From positions 1 to 15,397 of the forward strand of contig JAJYUV010000020.1 in the NCBI GenBank assembly GCA_021792355.1: a stretch of 15,397 nucleotides of DNA, read 5' to 3'. Below the pieces are notes generated by a model. It ran no database searches. It saw only the letters and a list, made by a program, of their open reading frames with translations, and had not been told where the DNA came from. Shown in pieces: positions 6,847 through 14,194 of the stretch. Origin of the DNA: Thermoplasmata archaeon (lineage in GTDB: Archaea > Thermoplasmatota > Thermoplasmata > Thermoplasmatales > GCA-001856825). Within the stretch, counting starts at the first letter, position 1. Each line of letters opens with the position of its first letter. Both the position numbers and the translations under genes were made by a program.

Positions 6847-8173
6847 CAGCTGAATCGGGAACACCCTTCCTCCTCCTTCTGGAAGTCGCGAATTCGCTTG
6901 TACCCCTTGCCACTATCTCGTATAGCGTTGCTTTCTTGCCTGAAGATGGTCGAAGAATCCTTCCCAGCCTCTGGCGGAACTGTCTCGTTGAACCGGATCC
7001 GCTGAGTATTATGCCTATGGATGCATCCGGGACGTCCACTCCTTCGTCCAGGACTCTTGAAGTGGCTATCGCCGTCACGGCACCCCTCCTGAACATGTCC
7101 AGGTACTTCTTCCTCTCCGGTCCGGGGGTGAGATAGGTGATGCATGGCATGAGGAATTCCTTAGATATGAGATAACTGGTATTGGTGTCTTCGGAGAATA
7201 TTATCGTCTTCTCGCCCCTGTGCTTCGACAGGACGTATCTCACTGTATCCACTTTCACCCTGGAATTAAAGGCTATCGACCTTGCCTTCCTCCAGGCGAT
7301 GAGTGCTTCCCTCCCCTCCGGGTTCCAGGACGAAAGGATGAATTTCTCGAAATCCCAAGGTCCCCTCATCCTCATGCGGTGCTTCCTGAGGTACGTAAGG
7401 AATATCTTCCTGTTTTTGTCGTATTCCTCTTCTTCCTCCTGCTCCAGTTCCACGGGAATTCTTATGATCTGGTAATCGGCAAGGTATTCCGTCAGTTCCT
7501 CATAACCAAGTTCGAACACCTTCCCTCCCATGAACTGCTGCAGCCTCTCATGAAGCATGTCCGTCCGTTCATAAGTGGCAGTCAGACCCATCCTGTAGGG
7601 GGAAGCAAACATCCTTGCAATCTCTACGTAGCGCTCTGCCGCAAGATGGTGCACCTCATCCACGAGGAGGAACCTGAACCTGTTTCCAAGCTTCTCCGCC
7701 ATCAGATAAGCAGAATCGTATGTGCTGACGGAAACATCCCTTATATCCTTCTCCCCTCCCCCTATCTGCCCTATCTCCATCCCGAAAACTTTCTGCAGCC
7801 TATCCCTCCACTGCTGCACCAGTTCTATGGTGGGTGCCACAACCAGGGTGGAAGTGGATAGACGGGACATGGCTTCCATCCCTATGTGTGTCTTCCCGGC
7901 TGCGGTGGGAAGAACAACTGTACCTGAAAAGGAATTTGACGACCACAGTTCCACCGCCCTCTTCTGGTACGACCTCAGGTTCTCGTTGTGCTTCAGGTCT
8001 ATTTTCATTTCCTTGAAAACTCTGTCCTCGGCATCCGGGAAATCCGCCTTGAGCCGGGAATACAGGTATCCTTCCGTCCTGTAAGTCCGTGTCCTATTAT
8101 CGAAGGCGATGTAATCCCGGGTCGAAGAGGGATCACTGACAATTATAGTTCCTGCCTCATAACTTAGACGCAT
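6836..8173 (-). CDS. xpb: XPB-type superfamily 2 DNA helicase
   Basis: ATP-dependent 3'-5' DNA helicase/translocase, homologue of eukaryotic XPB/Rad25. It has 445 residues from ATG 8173; the TTG at 8182 is rejected because a TATA box is ideally placed for 8173. Numbered from this start: damage-recognition-like N-terminus (1-60), Walker A LPTAAGKT (88-95), Walker B DEVHH (172-176), motif III GLTATYER, motif V RVLDEGVDVPDA (383-394), and motif VI QRLGRILRP (401-409). An acidic EQEEEEEYDKN stretch leads the thumb-like insertion. The RED motif expected after motif III reads Arg203-Thr204-Asp205. It is first in an operon with bax1, whose start overlaps its stop, consistent with a stoichiometric complex. 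Confidence 0.93.
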   Translation of the reverse strand: MRLSYEAGTIIVSDPSSTRDYIAFDNRTRTYRTEGYLYSRLKADFPDAEDRVFKEMKIDLKHNENLRSYQKRAVELWSSNSFSGTVVLPTAAGKTHIGMEAMSRLSTSTLVVAPTIELVQQWRDRLQKVFGMEIGQIGGGEKDIRDVSVSTYDSAYLMAEKLGNRFRFLLVDEVHHLAAERYVEIARMFASPYRMGLTATYERTDMLHERLQQFMGGKVFELGYEELTEYLADYQIIRIPVELEQEEEEEYDKNRKIFLTYLRKHRMRMRGPWDFEKFILSSWNPEGREALIAWRKARSIAFNSRVKVDTVRYVLSKHRGEKTIIFSEDTNTSYLISKEFLMPCITYLTPGPERKKYLDMFRRGAVTAIATSRVLDEGVDVPDASIGIILSGSGSTRQFRQRLGRILRPSSGKKATLYEIVARGTSEFATSRRRRKGVPDSADGS

Positions 8174-8194
8174 TCTTTTCAAATATCAAATGAG

Positions 8195-8206
8195 GGATAT
8201 TTAAGG
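8195..8206 (-). promoter_or_regulatory. TATA box of the xpb-bax1 operon
   Basis: Minus-strand CCTTAAATATCC is centred about 27 bases before the ATG at 8173. This predicts a leaderless transcript and decides the xpb start. Confidence 0.6.
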
Positions 8207-8306
8207 GTTATTTACCGTTCACACATCATTGAAAGTTGTACGGAGAGAACAACCAGCCCGCTGGAAATTCTATTGTATTCTGTGTTTTGACTTAGGAATG
8301 AATACG

Positions 8307-8540
8307 TTACAACCCTAAATTATGTTCGAGGGCTTTTCTCAAATAAGATATTGTGAAAGACGCAAATATTCCATAAAACGCAGGACAGACAATGTAAGCT
8401 AGATTTAGCGGAAAAGAGAAATAATGCAGGAGAACATAATAGAATCCAATAAAGGCCATCACAATTGAAGCTACAAAATAATAGAGGAAAGTGGAACTTC
8501 TCAATCCACTCCTTGCCCTAATCGATCGAGAAAATTTCAA
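8307..8540 (-). CDS. Small two-helix membrane protein
   Basis: Hypothetical protein of 77 residues from a TTG at 8540. A basic N-terminus (SRSIRARSGLRS) precedes two hydrophobic helices, about residues 18-38 (LYYFVASIVMAFIGFYYVLL) and 44-66 (FPLNLAYIVCPAFYGIFASF), and a short tail. The positive-inside rule suggests the N-terminus stays in the cytoplasm. The start is uncertain: the frame stays open upstream for about a dozen more codons with protein-like residues (QPELEIKPI) but no ATG. It lies between xpb and ftsZ, separated from both by apparent promoter or terminator sequence, so it is probably monocistronic. No function can be given. Confidence 0.55.
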   Translation of the reverse strand: MKFSRSIRARSGLRSSTFLYYFVASIVMAFIGFYYVLLHYFSFPLNLAYIVCPAFYGIFASFTISYLRKALEHNLGL

Positions 8541-8661
8541 TATCGGTTTAATCTCTAACTCAGGTTGTTTTGCATATCATGTTTTGAGATTCTTCACTTT
8601 TCTCACTTACTGTCCTATATGCCCTCAGACCAAAATTCGAATCTTCCAAGTTTAGCAGTGA

Positions 8662-8689
8662 CAAAAAGAGAGAAAAGAAAAAATCAAAA
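8662..8689 (-). terminator. T-rich terminator after ftsZ
   Basis: Read on the minus strand, the sequence just after the ftsZ stop is TTTTGATTTTTTCTTTTCTC and then CTTTTTG. This is the kind of T-rich tract that terminates archaeal RNA polymerase. No strong stem accompanies it. Confidence 0.55.
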
Positions 8690-8695
8690 CGTATT

Positions 8696-9838
8696 CTAAA
8701 CTTCGTCCAGTCCCCAGCCGAGGCCTTTAAGTCCTGACGCTTCTGACATCTCAGATATTCGGCCAGCAGTATCTAGCATATAGGGCGACTTTACTCCCGT
8801 TAGAACTACAAGCACCTTGATTGCACCCCTCATAGAAGAGTCGATAGAAGCACCCCAGATGATCCTGGCGTTGGCGTTCACCTTTTCCTGCACAAGCCTC
8901 ACCGCAGCTTCAGCCTCAGAAACGGTCATCTCCTCGTCCCCGACTACCCGTATCAGCGCTCCCTTCGCATCCGATATGTCCGCCTCTATGAGAGGCGATG
9001 ATATCGCTGCGTGAACTGCCTGTTCAACCTTGTTAGCACCGCTCGCTTCGGATTCGCCTATTCCTATCATGGCCACCCCTCCTCCTGTCATTATGGTTTT
9101 GACGTCCGAATAGTCTATGTTCACCAATCCAGGCTTCGTTATTATTTCTGTCAGTCCCTTAAGTCCCTCCATCAAAATCTGGTCCGCCACCTTGAAAGCT
9201 TCGTCCAGAGGGAGCCGTGGGACGAGCCGTAAGAGCTTGTCGTTTGGTATCACTATGGTAGTGTCAGAATTCATCCTCAGTTTTTCCAGACCGTACAGAG
9301 CATTTTCCATCCTCACTCTCCCCTCGGAGGTGAAGGGTAGCGTGACTATGCTTATTACGAGCGACTTTCCCCTCTTGGCTATTCCTGCAATAATGTGAGC
9401 TCCCCCAGTTCCTGTCCCCCCTCCCATTCCAGCGGTAACGAAGGCTATGTCGGTTCTGCCCATCGCGTTCACAATGTCTTCTTCTGCCTCCCTAGTCGAC
9501 TCTTCCCCCACCTGTGGAATTGCTCCCGCCCCTAATCCTCTAGTAGCTCTCTTTCCCAGAAGTACCTTCCTGTTGGCCGCTACGCTCAGCAGGTGTTTCG
9601 CATCCGTGTTGGCCGCTATAAGTTCCGCCCCGAATATGCCTTCCCTCATGCACCTGTTTACCGTATTGCAGCCACCGCCCCCGCAGCCTATTATCTTTAT
9701 TGAAACCTTCAGCTGTTCGACGATCCTCGCGAGTTCTTCGTCGTCCCTCGATGATATTGGATGCGTTGGTGTAAGAGACTCCCCTTCCGATTCATTCTGC
9801 TCTCCGATCGCGTTCCTGACAATCGATTTGATCGGCAT
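8696..9838 (-). CDS. ftsZ: Cell division GTPase FtsZ
   Basis: Tubulin-like GTPase that forms the division ring at midcell. Numbered from the ATG at 9847: a charged, variable N-terminal extension (1-45), G-box IIGCGGGGCNTVN (52-64), tubulin signature GGGTGTG (142-148), T6 region PNDKLL, and T7 loop NIDYSDVKTIM (243-253) whose Asp245 and Asp248 supply the hydrolysis acids. The C-terminal domain (about 255-360) is complete, followed by a short tail ending GLGWGLDEV. I prefer the ATG at 9838 (380 residues) because AGGAGG lies nine bases before it, while the ATG at 9847 directly abuts that sequence. The gene stands alone. I cannot assign it to FtsZ1 or FtsZ2. Confidence 0.95.
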   Translation of the reverse strand: MPIKSIVRNAIGEQNESEGESLTPTHPISSRDDEELARIVEQLKVSIKIIGCGGGGCNTVNRCMREGIFGAELIAANTDAKHLLSVAANRKVLLGKRATRGLGAGAIPQVGEESTREAEEDIVNAMGRTDIAFVTAGMGGGTGTGGAHIIAGIAKRGKSLVISIVTLPFTSEGRVRMENALYGLEKLRMNSDTTIVIPNDKLLRLVPRLPLDEAFKVADQILMEGLKGLTEIITKPGLVNIDYSDVKTIMTGGGVAMIGIGESEASGANKVEQAVHAAISSPLIEADISDAKGALIRVVGDEEMTVSEAEAAVRLVQEKVNANARIIWGASIDSSMRGAIKVLVVLTGVKSPYMLDTAGRISEMSEASGLKGLGWGLDEV

Positions 9839-9847
9839 GTCTTGCAT

Positions 9848-10205
9848 CCTCCTAATATGTATCCTTTGTATGATATTAAAGGTTAATCCGAACTGTCAGA
9901 TCGTTGAGTGATTCCTGTTGCATCCATGGATCTCACATCTATTGAAACTCTTCGATACCGGATCTTTAAAACCTCAGTTTCTAGCTATCCTCTTGCTCAA
10001 CACCTGATAGCATCTCAAACATCATAAAGGGATAGCTATGGCTATCCAAAATATCGAGAAAATAGGGTGAAAATATGGCAAAAAGAGGTCGTTCTAGGGA
10101 CACTATAACGGGAATATTGGTCTCTCTACCCTAACATCAACTGACTCTCTAAAACTGATAGGTTATTGGAAATACTCTGAGGTCTAAAGTGCAATGCTGG
10201 TTAAT
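9848..10205. other. Intergenic region carrying the ftsZ promoter
   Basis: This 358-base stretch has no convincing gene. On the minus strand AGGAGG (9848-9853) serves ftsZ and CCTTTAATATC (9872-9882) is its likely TATA box, putting the transcription start close to 9852. A second TTTAAAA element lies at 9965-9971. A group of GCTATCC/GATAGC words is at 9984-10047 and is listed separately. Only very short reading frames (under 20 codons) occur. Confidence 0.5.
10030..10047. repeat. Perfect inverted repeat GGATAGC-TATG-GCTATCC
   Basis: A seven-base perfect palindrome with a four-base loop lies about 190 bases upstream of ftsZ. Further copies of the half-site are GCTATCC at 9984-9990 and TGATAGC at 10005-10011. 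No T-tract follows on either strand close by, so a protein-binding site is more likely than a terminator. Confidence 0.5.
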
Positions 10206-11171
10206 CTAAGTTGCGCCTACCTTGATGGAGATACTCTCCCCTTTGCTTATTCTATCCAGTTCTATTTCCAGGCAATTAATTCCAAATTTCGAAAAACACT
10301 TCCTTCTAAATGGCAATATTGTCTCTCTAGCTCCGTCTACCAAAATTCTACCAATAGTCAGGCTGAATTTCTGAACAGAGACTGTTGTTATTCTCATTGA
10401 ATTTATGCGCGCAGGAGCAATAAATCTGATATCTTCATCACTCCTAGGAATTTCGTAGGAGAGTGTTAGGTATTCTTGTTCACTTTTACTTAAAGTCCTA
10501 TTGAGTGATATTGAAATTAGAGTCTGCATACTCATTGGAAGGACTATTTTCATACTGGCTTTAGATAGTATCCCGAGTTCATCATGGCCACTCAGACGGA
10601 GATCATTTAATGAGCTCACCATTCCCTTTGGCACATAAAATGGGACATTTTCCAGAGGTGTACTCGCGTTATTGGTCACTTCTAAGAAAACAGTAACGAT
10701 TACCTCGGTCACACCTAAATTATAATTAATGGCTACTCTGTCGAAAATTATTTCTTTTACTGAACTTATAGGGGACGCCTTTGTGTACAATGCACGTCTT
10801 CCATAAGCAACCTTCTCGATTAACCCACCGATGGTTGCCTTCTTCAACGCCCGGTTGAACTCCTCGTTAGAGAATTTAATTTTATAAATCCTTTCCATTT
10901 CCCTAATCAATGCAGTGTATCTGAATCTCCTCTGTCTCATTTTCCTTGTAATAAAATCTTCGACTAGTGAATACAAGTTTTTCGCCTTATCGGTACGCTC
11001 GATGAAGTGGGAGTAAGTGGAATCGGTCGGTACAAGGTGGAAAGTGTGAGGCGAGTGTTGGTATTTTAAGTAATAATACACCTTCCCACTTTTTGCCTTA
11101 GTCCACCATTTGGATACTGATGCCTCCTTCCCGCAGATTTTGCATCTTGAAGCGAGTCTATTACTTTTCAT
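10206..11171 (-). CDS. Zinc ribbon-winged helix regulator, second of a paralogous pair
   Basis: Unrecognised, probably DNA-binding, 321 residues from ATG 11171. That start is favoured over the one at 11240 because ATGA (11168-11171) couples it to the upstream gene, GGAG precedes it, and the paralogue's zinc motif then aligns at the same position. The N-terminus has Cys10-x2-Cys13 with His39 and nearby His42/His45, a Cys2His2-like zinc site. Residues about 60-130 form a winged-helix region (LYSLVEDFITRKMRQRRFRY to YGRRALYTKA). The remaining 190 residues are beta-rich, alternating hydrophobic strands (VTEVIVTVFLEVTNN, SISLNRTLS) without a known active site, possibly a ligand or partner domain. 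It has the same architecture as the gene upstream at low identity. Confidence 0.72.
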   Translation of the reverse strand: MKSNRLASRCKICGKEASVSKWWTKAKSGKVYYYLKYQHSPHTFHLVPTDSTYSHFIERTDKAKNLYSLVEDFITRKMRQRRFRYTALIREMERIYKIKFSNEEFNRALKKATIGGLIEKVAYGRRALYTKASPISSVKEIIFDRVAINYNLGVTEVIVTVFLEVTNNASTPLENVPFYVPKGMVSSLNDLRLSGHDELGILSKASMKIVLPMSMQTLISISLNRTLSKSEQEYLTLSYEIPRSDEDIRFIAPARINSMRITTVSVQKFSLTIGRILVDGARETILPFRRKCFSKFGINCLEIELDRISKGESISIKVGAT

Positions 11172-12181
11172 TGCTTCTCCAATCGTTTGAGTGCATCTTT
11201 CCTGTTTTCTTCTTGTTCCTGTTCCACTGATTTTGCCCACTTGAATTGCAAGACAGTGAATTCAGGTAAATCTTCAGCCACGAAGCTCTCGATGAAAACT
11301 CCATTCCTAAAGTCAGTAGTTATAACCTTCTCCGACTCATCCTCTATCTCGGTTCGTTGTGCACTTGTTCTCAACACTTCCATTGGTTCTCTACTCTTAG
11401 AGATTAACGAAAACCTAAGTGATTTTATAGGGGTAGGGGCAGTGAATGAAGAGAGATAGGAAGTAACAGGCCAGAAATACTCTAAGCATAACTTTCTGCT
11501 TTCTCTCGGAAGAATGGGGGTAGCGAATTCGATTATTATCCTCTTCCTTCGAGGACTATCTTCAATGAAATGAATCCTTGCATTTTCTTTCTTTTTGAGG
11601 TCATATGCAAGGAACGATACTTCGTCATTTTCACGAGGGTCGTCACCTACGGTGTTGTATTGTATATATTGGAGTGGGAAAGCATTGTCATTTAGAATTT
11701 CGAACCTGAATATATGCTTCTCGAAGGTGTGATTTCTCTTGGTATCTTCTAGAGAAATATCAGCTTGTTTTATAACATAATAAAGCCTATTTGGGTTAAA
11801 ATTGTTAATGTAAAGAACCTTTCTGCCATTTCTTATTGATTCCACAAGATTCTGACTTACCAGTCTGCTAAGCGATTCTCTAATCTGTCTATGTTGCAGA
11901 CCATTCTCTCCTTGCCTCAGAGTTGCCATTAACTCATCCAAAGTAAATATTGCCTGCTTGAATCTTCGTGAATTTAGCAGAAAAACCAACTTATCCTGCG
12001 CTTCCTTCTTGCGTAATCTATGAGTGGTTCTGAGATTCTGATTCAACCAGTGTGTGATCCCTTCGTGATGATACAGCACATAGTCGTACCGCTTGCCGGA
12101 TCTATTCCTTACCCATTTTCTAGTAATCGTAGCGGTGTCGCCGCATATCGGGCAGGTTTGCTGAAATGGTTTCTTTCCCAT
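11168..12181 (-). CDS. Zinc ribbon-winged helix regulator, first of a paralogous pair
   Basis: Unrecognised protein of 337 residues, probably a transcription regulator in the cytoplasm. Cys10-x2-Cys13 (CPICG), then KWVRNRSGKRYDYVLYHH with His39 and His44, gives a compact zinc-binding motif. Residues about 62-127 read as a winged helix (KLVFLLNSRRFKQAIFTLDE to NGRKVLYINN, the last being the wing). A beta-rich domain fills about 130-310, and a charged helix ends the protein (EQEQEENRKDALKRLEKQ). The start is supported by a TATA box about 25 bases upstream, predicting a leaderless message. An inverted repeat between TATA and start suggests autoregulation. Its stop overlaps the start of its paralogue, so the two are probably made together and may form a heterodimer (inference). 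Confidence 0.72.
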   Translation of the reverse strand: MGKKPFQQTCPICGDTATITRKWVRNRSGKRYDYVLYHHEGITHWLNQNLRTTHRLRKKEAQDKLVFLLNSRRFKQAIFTLDELMATLRQGENGLQHRQIRESLSRLVSQNLVESIRNGRKVLYINNFNPNRLYYVIKQADISLEDTKRNHTFEKHIFRFEILNDNAFPLQYIQYNTVGDDPRENDEVSFLAYDLKKKENARIHFIEDSPRRKRIIIEFATPILPRESRKLCLEYFWPVTSYLSSFTAPTPIKSLRFSLISKSREPMEVLRTSAQRTEIEDESEKVITTDFRNGVFIESFVAEDLPEFTVLQFKWAKSVEQEQEENRKDALKRLEKQ

Positions 12182-12211
12182 AGCTAATCAGTTACTTTAG
12201 CTATTAAAATT
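12181..12211 (-). promoter_or_regulatory. TATA box and inverted-repeat operator candidate of the regulator pair
   Basis: On the minus strand ATTTTAATAG (12202-12211) lies about 25 bases before the ATG at 12181. TAGCTAA at 12181-12187 and TTAGCTA at 12197-12203 form a perfect seven-base inverted repeat with a nine-base spacer, covering the space between TATA and start codon. A bound dimer there would block initiation. Confidence 0.5.
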
Positions 12212-12233
12212 TGATAATTCATTCGATGAAACT

Positions 12234-12326
12234 TTAGTTCCCAAGAGAATTATCCTCGAAAGGCTTTATGACCTGTACAAGGGTCCAGATGAGGGCCCCC
12301 GAGAACAGTAGAATGGAGTATATCAT
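12234..12326 (-). CDS. 30-residue membrane microprotein
   Basis: Short coding region reading MIYSILLFSGALIWTLVQVI then KPFEDNSLGN and TAA. It is one hydrophobic helix of about 19 residues with a short polar tail, the shape of small accessory subunits of membrane complexes (KdpF, CydX) without matching any I can name. The strongest evidence is the ribosome binding site: minus-strand GAGAGGTGATTTAATG contains AGGTGAT (12330-12336), a seven-base match to the complement of the 16S rRNA 3' end. A TATA-like element (TCTAAAATAATAC on the minus strand, 12357-12369) is placed to give a short leader holding that site. It lies 52 bases upstream of the regulator pair in the same orientation. Confidence 0.55.
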   Translation of the reverse strand: MIYSILLFSGALIWTLVQVIKPFEDNSLGN

Positions 12327-12771
12327 TAAATCACCTCTCAAAATCAATAAATCTTGTATTATTTTAGAACAAACACCGAGTTAGAAATTTAAAATAGAGC
12401 CTTTTCCATTTCTCAGATGATTCACTTGTCTGAATCTGTTCCATCAAAGAATCCTAGAAAAACTGGAGCGATAACTGTTCGTCTCACTTGTAATTAGGAG
12501 AAAGATTTTCTATCTAGTAACACTTTTAGAAAAATCGTGTTCTCAATTTTAGAAAAGTTTTTCCTAATAAGTACTACACAGCCTCCTACCTCATATTTTT
12601 TGAAGAGTGGAATACTATCACTTTCTTTTTGAGCGATTTCGCCGTTTAGCAAGAGACACTAGATTTTTCGGTGTTTCTTGTGTAATACGAAAAGTCTGCT
12701 TGGTCGAATTTTCTAACAAGGACATTGCTCTAATATAGTAAGTCTGCGTAATTTTCATTTGAGATGAAAAA
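12327..12771. other. AT-rich intergenic region between divergent genes
   Basis: About 445 bases hold the promoters of the microprotein (minus) and the peptidase gene (plus). TTTTAGAA recurs at 12362-12369, 12524-12531 and 12547-12554; the last two extend to TTTTAGAAAA and are 23 bases apart. A possible 26-codon minus-strand frame (12364-12444) is preceded by AGGA but is not convincing alone. No RNA gene is recognised. Confidence 0.4.
12730..12767 (+). promoter_or_regulatory. TATA box and Shine-Dalgarno of the peptidase gene
   Basis: CTAATATAG around 12730-12738 is a TATA element predicting a start near 12760. GAGATGA at 12761-12767 is a one-mismatch Shine-Dalgarno sequence five bases before the ATG at 12772. 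Confidence 0.45.
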
Positions 12772-14043
12772 ATGAATGGAATCAACATGAAGGTCGTTTT
12801 GGCAACAATAGTCGTAATCCTGATGTCAACGAGCGGATTTTATTCCTCTGTTTCGTCAACTTCATCTTTCAATACAGCAACTCCTTCTGAGGTGCTAAGT
12901 CCAAGTGTTATATCAGTTGTAGACGCAAATGCATTCGCGAACTCAACCAACAACCTTATGGAGAAACTAGGCAAATCAATGAACTCTTCAGCTTTAAGTA
13001 AAGAAATTGTCCTTGATGGAGGTTATATTACCGGTAGCGGTCTCTTTTCAGGTCTGTTCTCTAAGGGAGACAGTTTCTATTGGACCATTGCTTTCAATAC
13101 TTCGAACCAAAACGGAAGTACCATTTATTTCCTGTTCCCAGGTTCTGCATCTACAGGGCCTCAACCAGTAGAAGATTTCTTGCAGATATCATTTCCACTG
13201 TATGTTGAAACTGGAAATCACGATACAGTTTCGGACTATACCTATACAAATTTTTCAATGCCAACAGGAGCGTATTCTAATGTGACCAATACCTCTCAAC
13301 CCTGGGCGGGATACGAATTCAATAGTCCGTTAACTGGCAACAAGACGGTAAATTCTGCTTCCGCTTGGATGAATGTACCTACACTCTCATATCCTCCTCC
13401 TCTCCAGAACACGACTAACGTTCCTTTTCAATATGGCGAGTGGGTGGGCATATCTAAGGGATACTACGGCAATGGTGGGCTTTTGCAAACAGGAGTGGGT
13501 ATATACAATGGCTCTACTGACTTGATTCCCAGCAAGTATCCATTATGGTGGGAAGATTACCCTACTAACTTACCACAGCCTTACAGTAGTTCCTCATATG
13601 CTTATCCCGGCAATATTATATGGGCATCTGCATTCGATGGCTACGACCCAAGCACTGAAGTCCCATTTTACGTTAACTTCACCATTTACGATAGGAACAC
13701 AACTATCGAGTATGGAATCAACTACGATGTCAAGGAATACACTTACTATGCACAGTTCATCGTAGAATCCAACGATGTGTTCGAACTCTCACAGATAGCA
13801 AAGCTTCCGGAGTTCTCGCCACCTGCTAAATTTGAGGGGGGAGATGTAGAACTAGGTCTCAACGACGCTAGTTACCAAATCACGACTCTTTTCAATGACT
13901 CGGTATATACCAACTTTACAATGATGTGGGATTCGGGTTGGTGGCCAAATATTTACACCAAGTATACGATGCAGTGGAACGGCTTCGGGGATGTACAAGA
14001 ATACGGTTATCCAACTCTGACTTGGAATAACTCTTATGTTTAA
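12772..14043 (+). CDS. Secreted eqolisin-like (peptidase G1) glutamic peptidase
   Basis: Predicted acid endopeptidase acting outside the cell, 423 residues. A signal peptide (MKVVLATIVVILMSTSGFYS, from Met6) is followed by a Ser/Asn-rich region to about residue 170 that could be a propeptide. The G1-like domain starts at QPWAGYEF (176-183), then SASAWMNVPT (195-204), EWVGI (223-227), LLQTGV (237-242), YPLWWEDYP (256-264), YAQFIVES (326-333) and LPEFSPPAKF (345-354). These align in order with scytalidoglutamic peptidase, placing Gln239 at catalytic Gln53 and Glu332 at catalytic Glu136, so the dyad appears intact. There are no Cys and many N-glycosylation sequons. It is divergent from the regulator pair, and a membrane protein converges on it. 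Confidence 0.75.
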   Translation: MNGINMKVVLATIVVILMSTSGFYSSVSSTSSFNTATPSEVLSPSVISVVDANAFANSTNNLMEKLGKSMNSSALSKEIVLDGGYITGSGLFSGLFSKGDSFYWTIAFNTSNQNGSTIYFLFPGSASTGPQPVEDFLQISFPLYVETGNHDTVSDYTYTNFSMPTGAYSNVTNTSQPWAGYEFNSPLTGNKTVNSASAWMNVPTLSYPPPLQNTTNVPFQYGEWVGISKGYYGNGGLLQTGVGIYNGSTDLIPSKYPLWWEDYPTNLPQPYSSSSYAYPGNIIWASAFDGYDPSTEVPFYVNFTIYDRNTTIEYGINYDVKEYTYYAQFIVESNDVFELSQIAKLPEFSPPAKFEGGDVELGLNDASYQITTLFNDSVYTNFTMMWDSGWWPNIYTKYTMQWNGFGDVQEYGYPTLTWNNSYV

Positions 14044-14044
14044 T

Positions 14045-14082
14045 CATTTTTCTCTCTCTCCTTTTTAAATTATCAATTTTTA
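14045..14082 (+). terminator. T-rich terminator of the peptidase gene
   Basis: Directly after the stop, pyrimidine-rich runs of T (CATTTTTCTC, CCTTTTTAAA, CAATTTTTAC) occur in tandem, as is usual for archaeal intrinsic termination. Confidence 0.5.
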
Positions 14083-14194
14083 CACTACTAATTGCAAAAG
14101 TCCTGATAATTAATTGACTCGGAGAAAATTCTGCACAACTAACCTGATACAATTGCTTCCTGCTTGTTAGCATTCTTGTGCTCTATGAAAACAA

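Noticed and set aside
7220..7861. 213-codon plus-strand frame opposite xpb.
   Set aside because: It lies wholly antisense to a strongly conserved helicase gene and has no recognisable features.
9970..10032. Minus-strand C/D-box small RNA candidate (TATGATGT ... CTGA).
   Set aside because: The C box has a mismatch, no internal D'/C' pair is clear, and no terminal stem forms.
10075..10134. 19-codon plus-strand frame beginning MAKRGRSRDT.
   Set aside because: It resembles a pilin-type N-terminus superficially but stops at once, has no promoter and no continuation in other frames.
13744..13770. Apparent loss of the catalytic Glu in the G1-like peptidase (Ala-Gln-Phe where fungal enzymes have Ala-Glu-Phe).
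   Set aside because: Counting residues in scytalidoglutamic peptidase from memory puts catalytic Glu136 four positions later, where this protein has Glu332. The Gln at 328 replaces a non-catalytic Glu.
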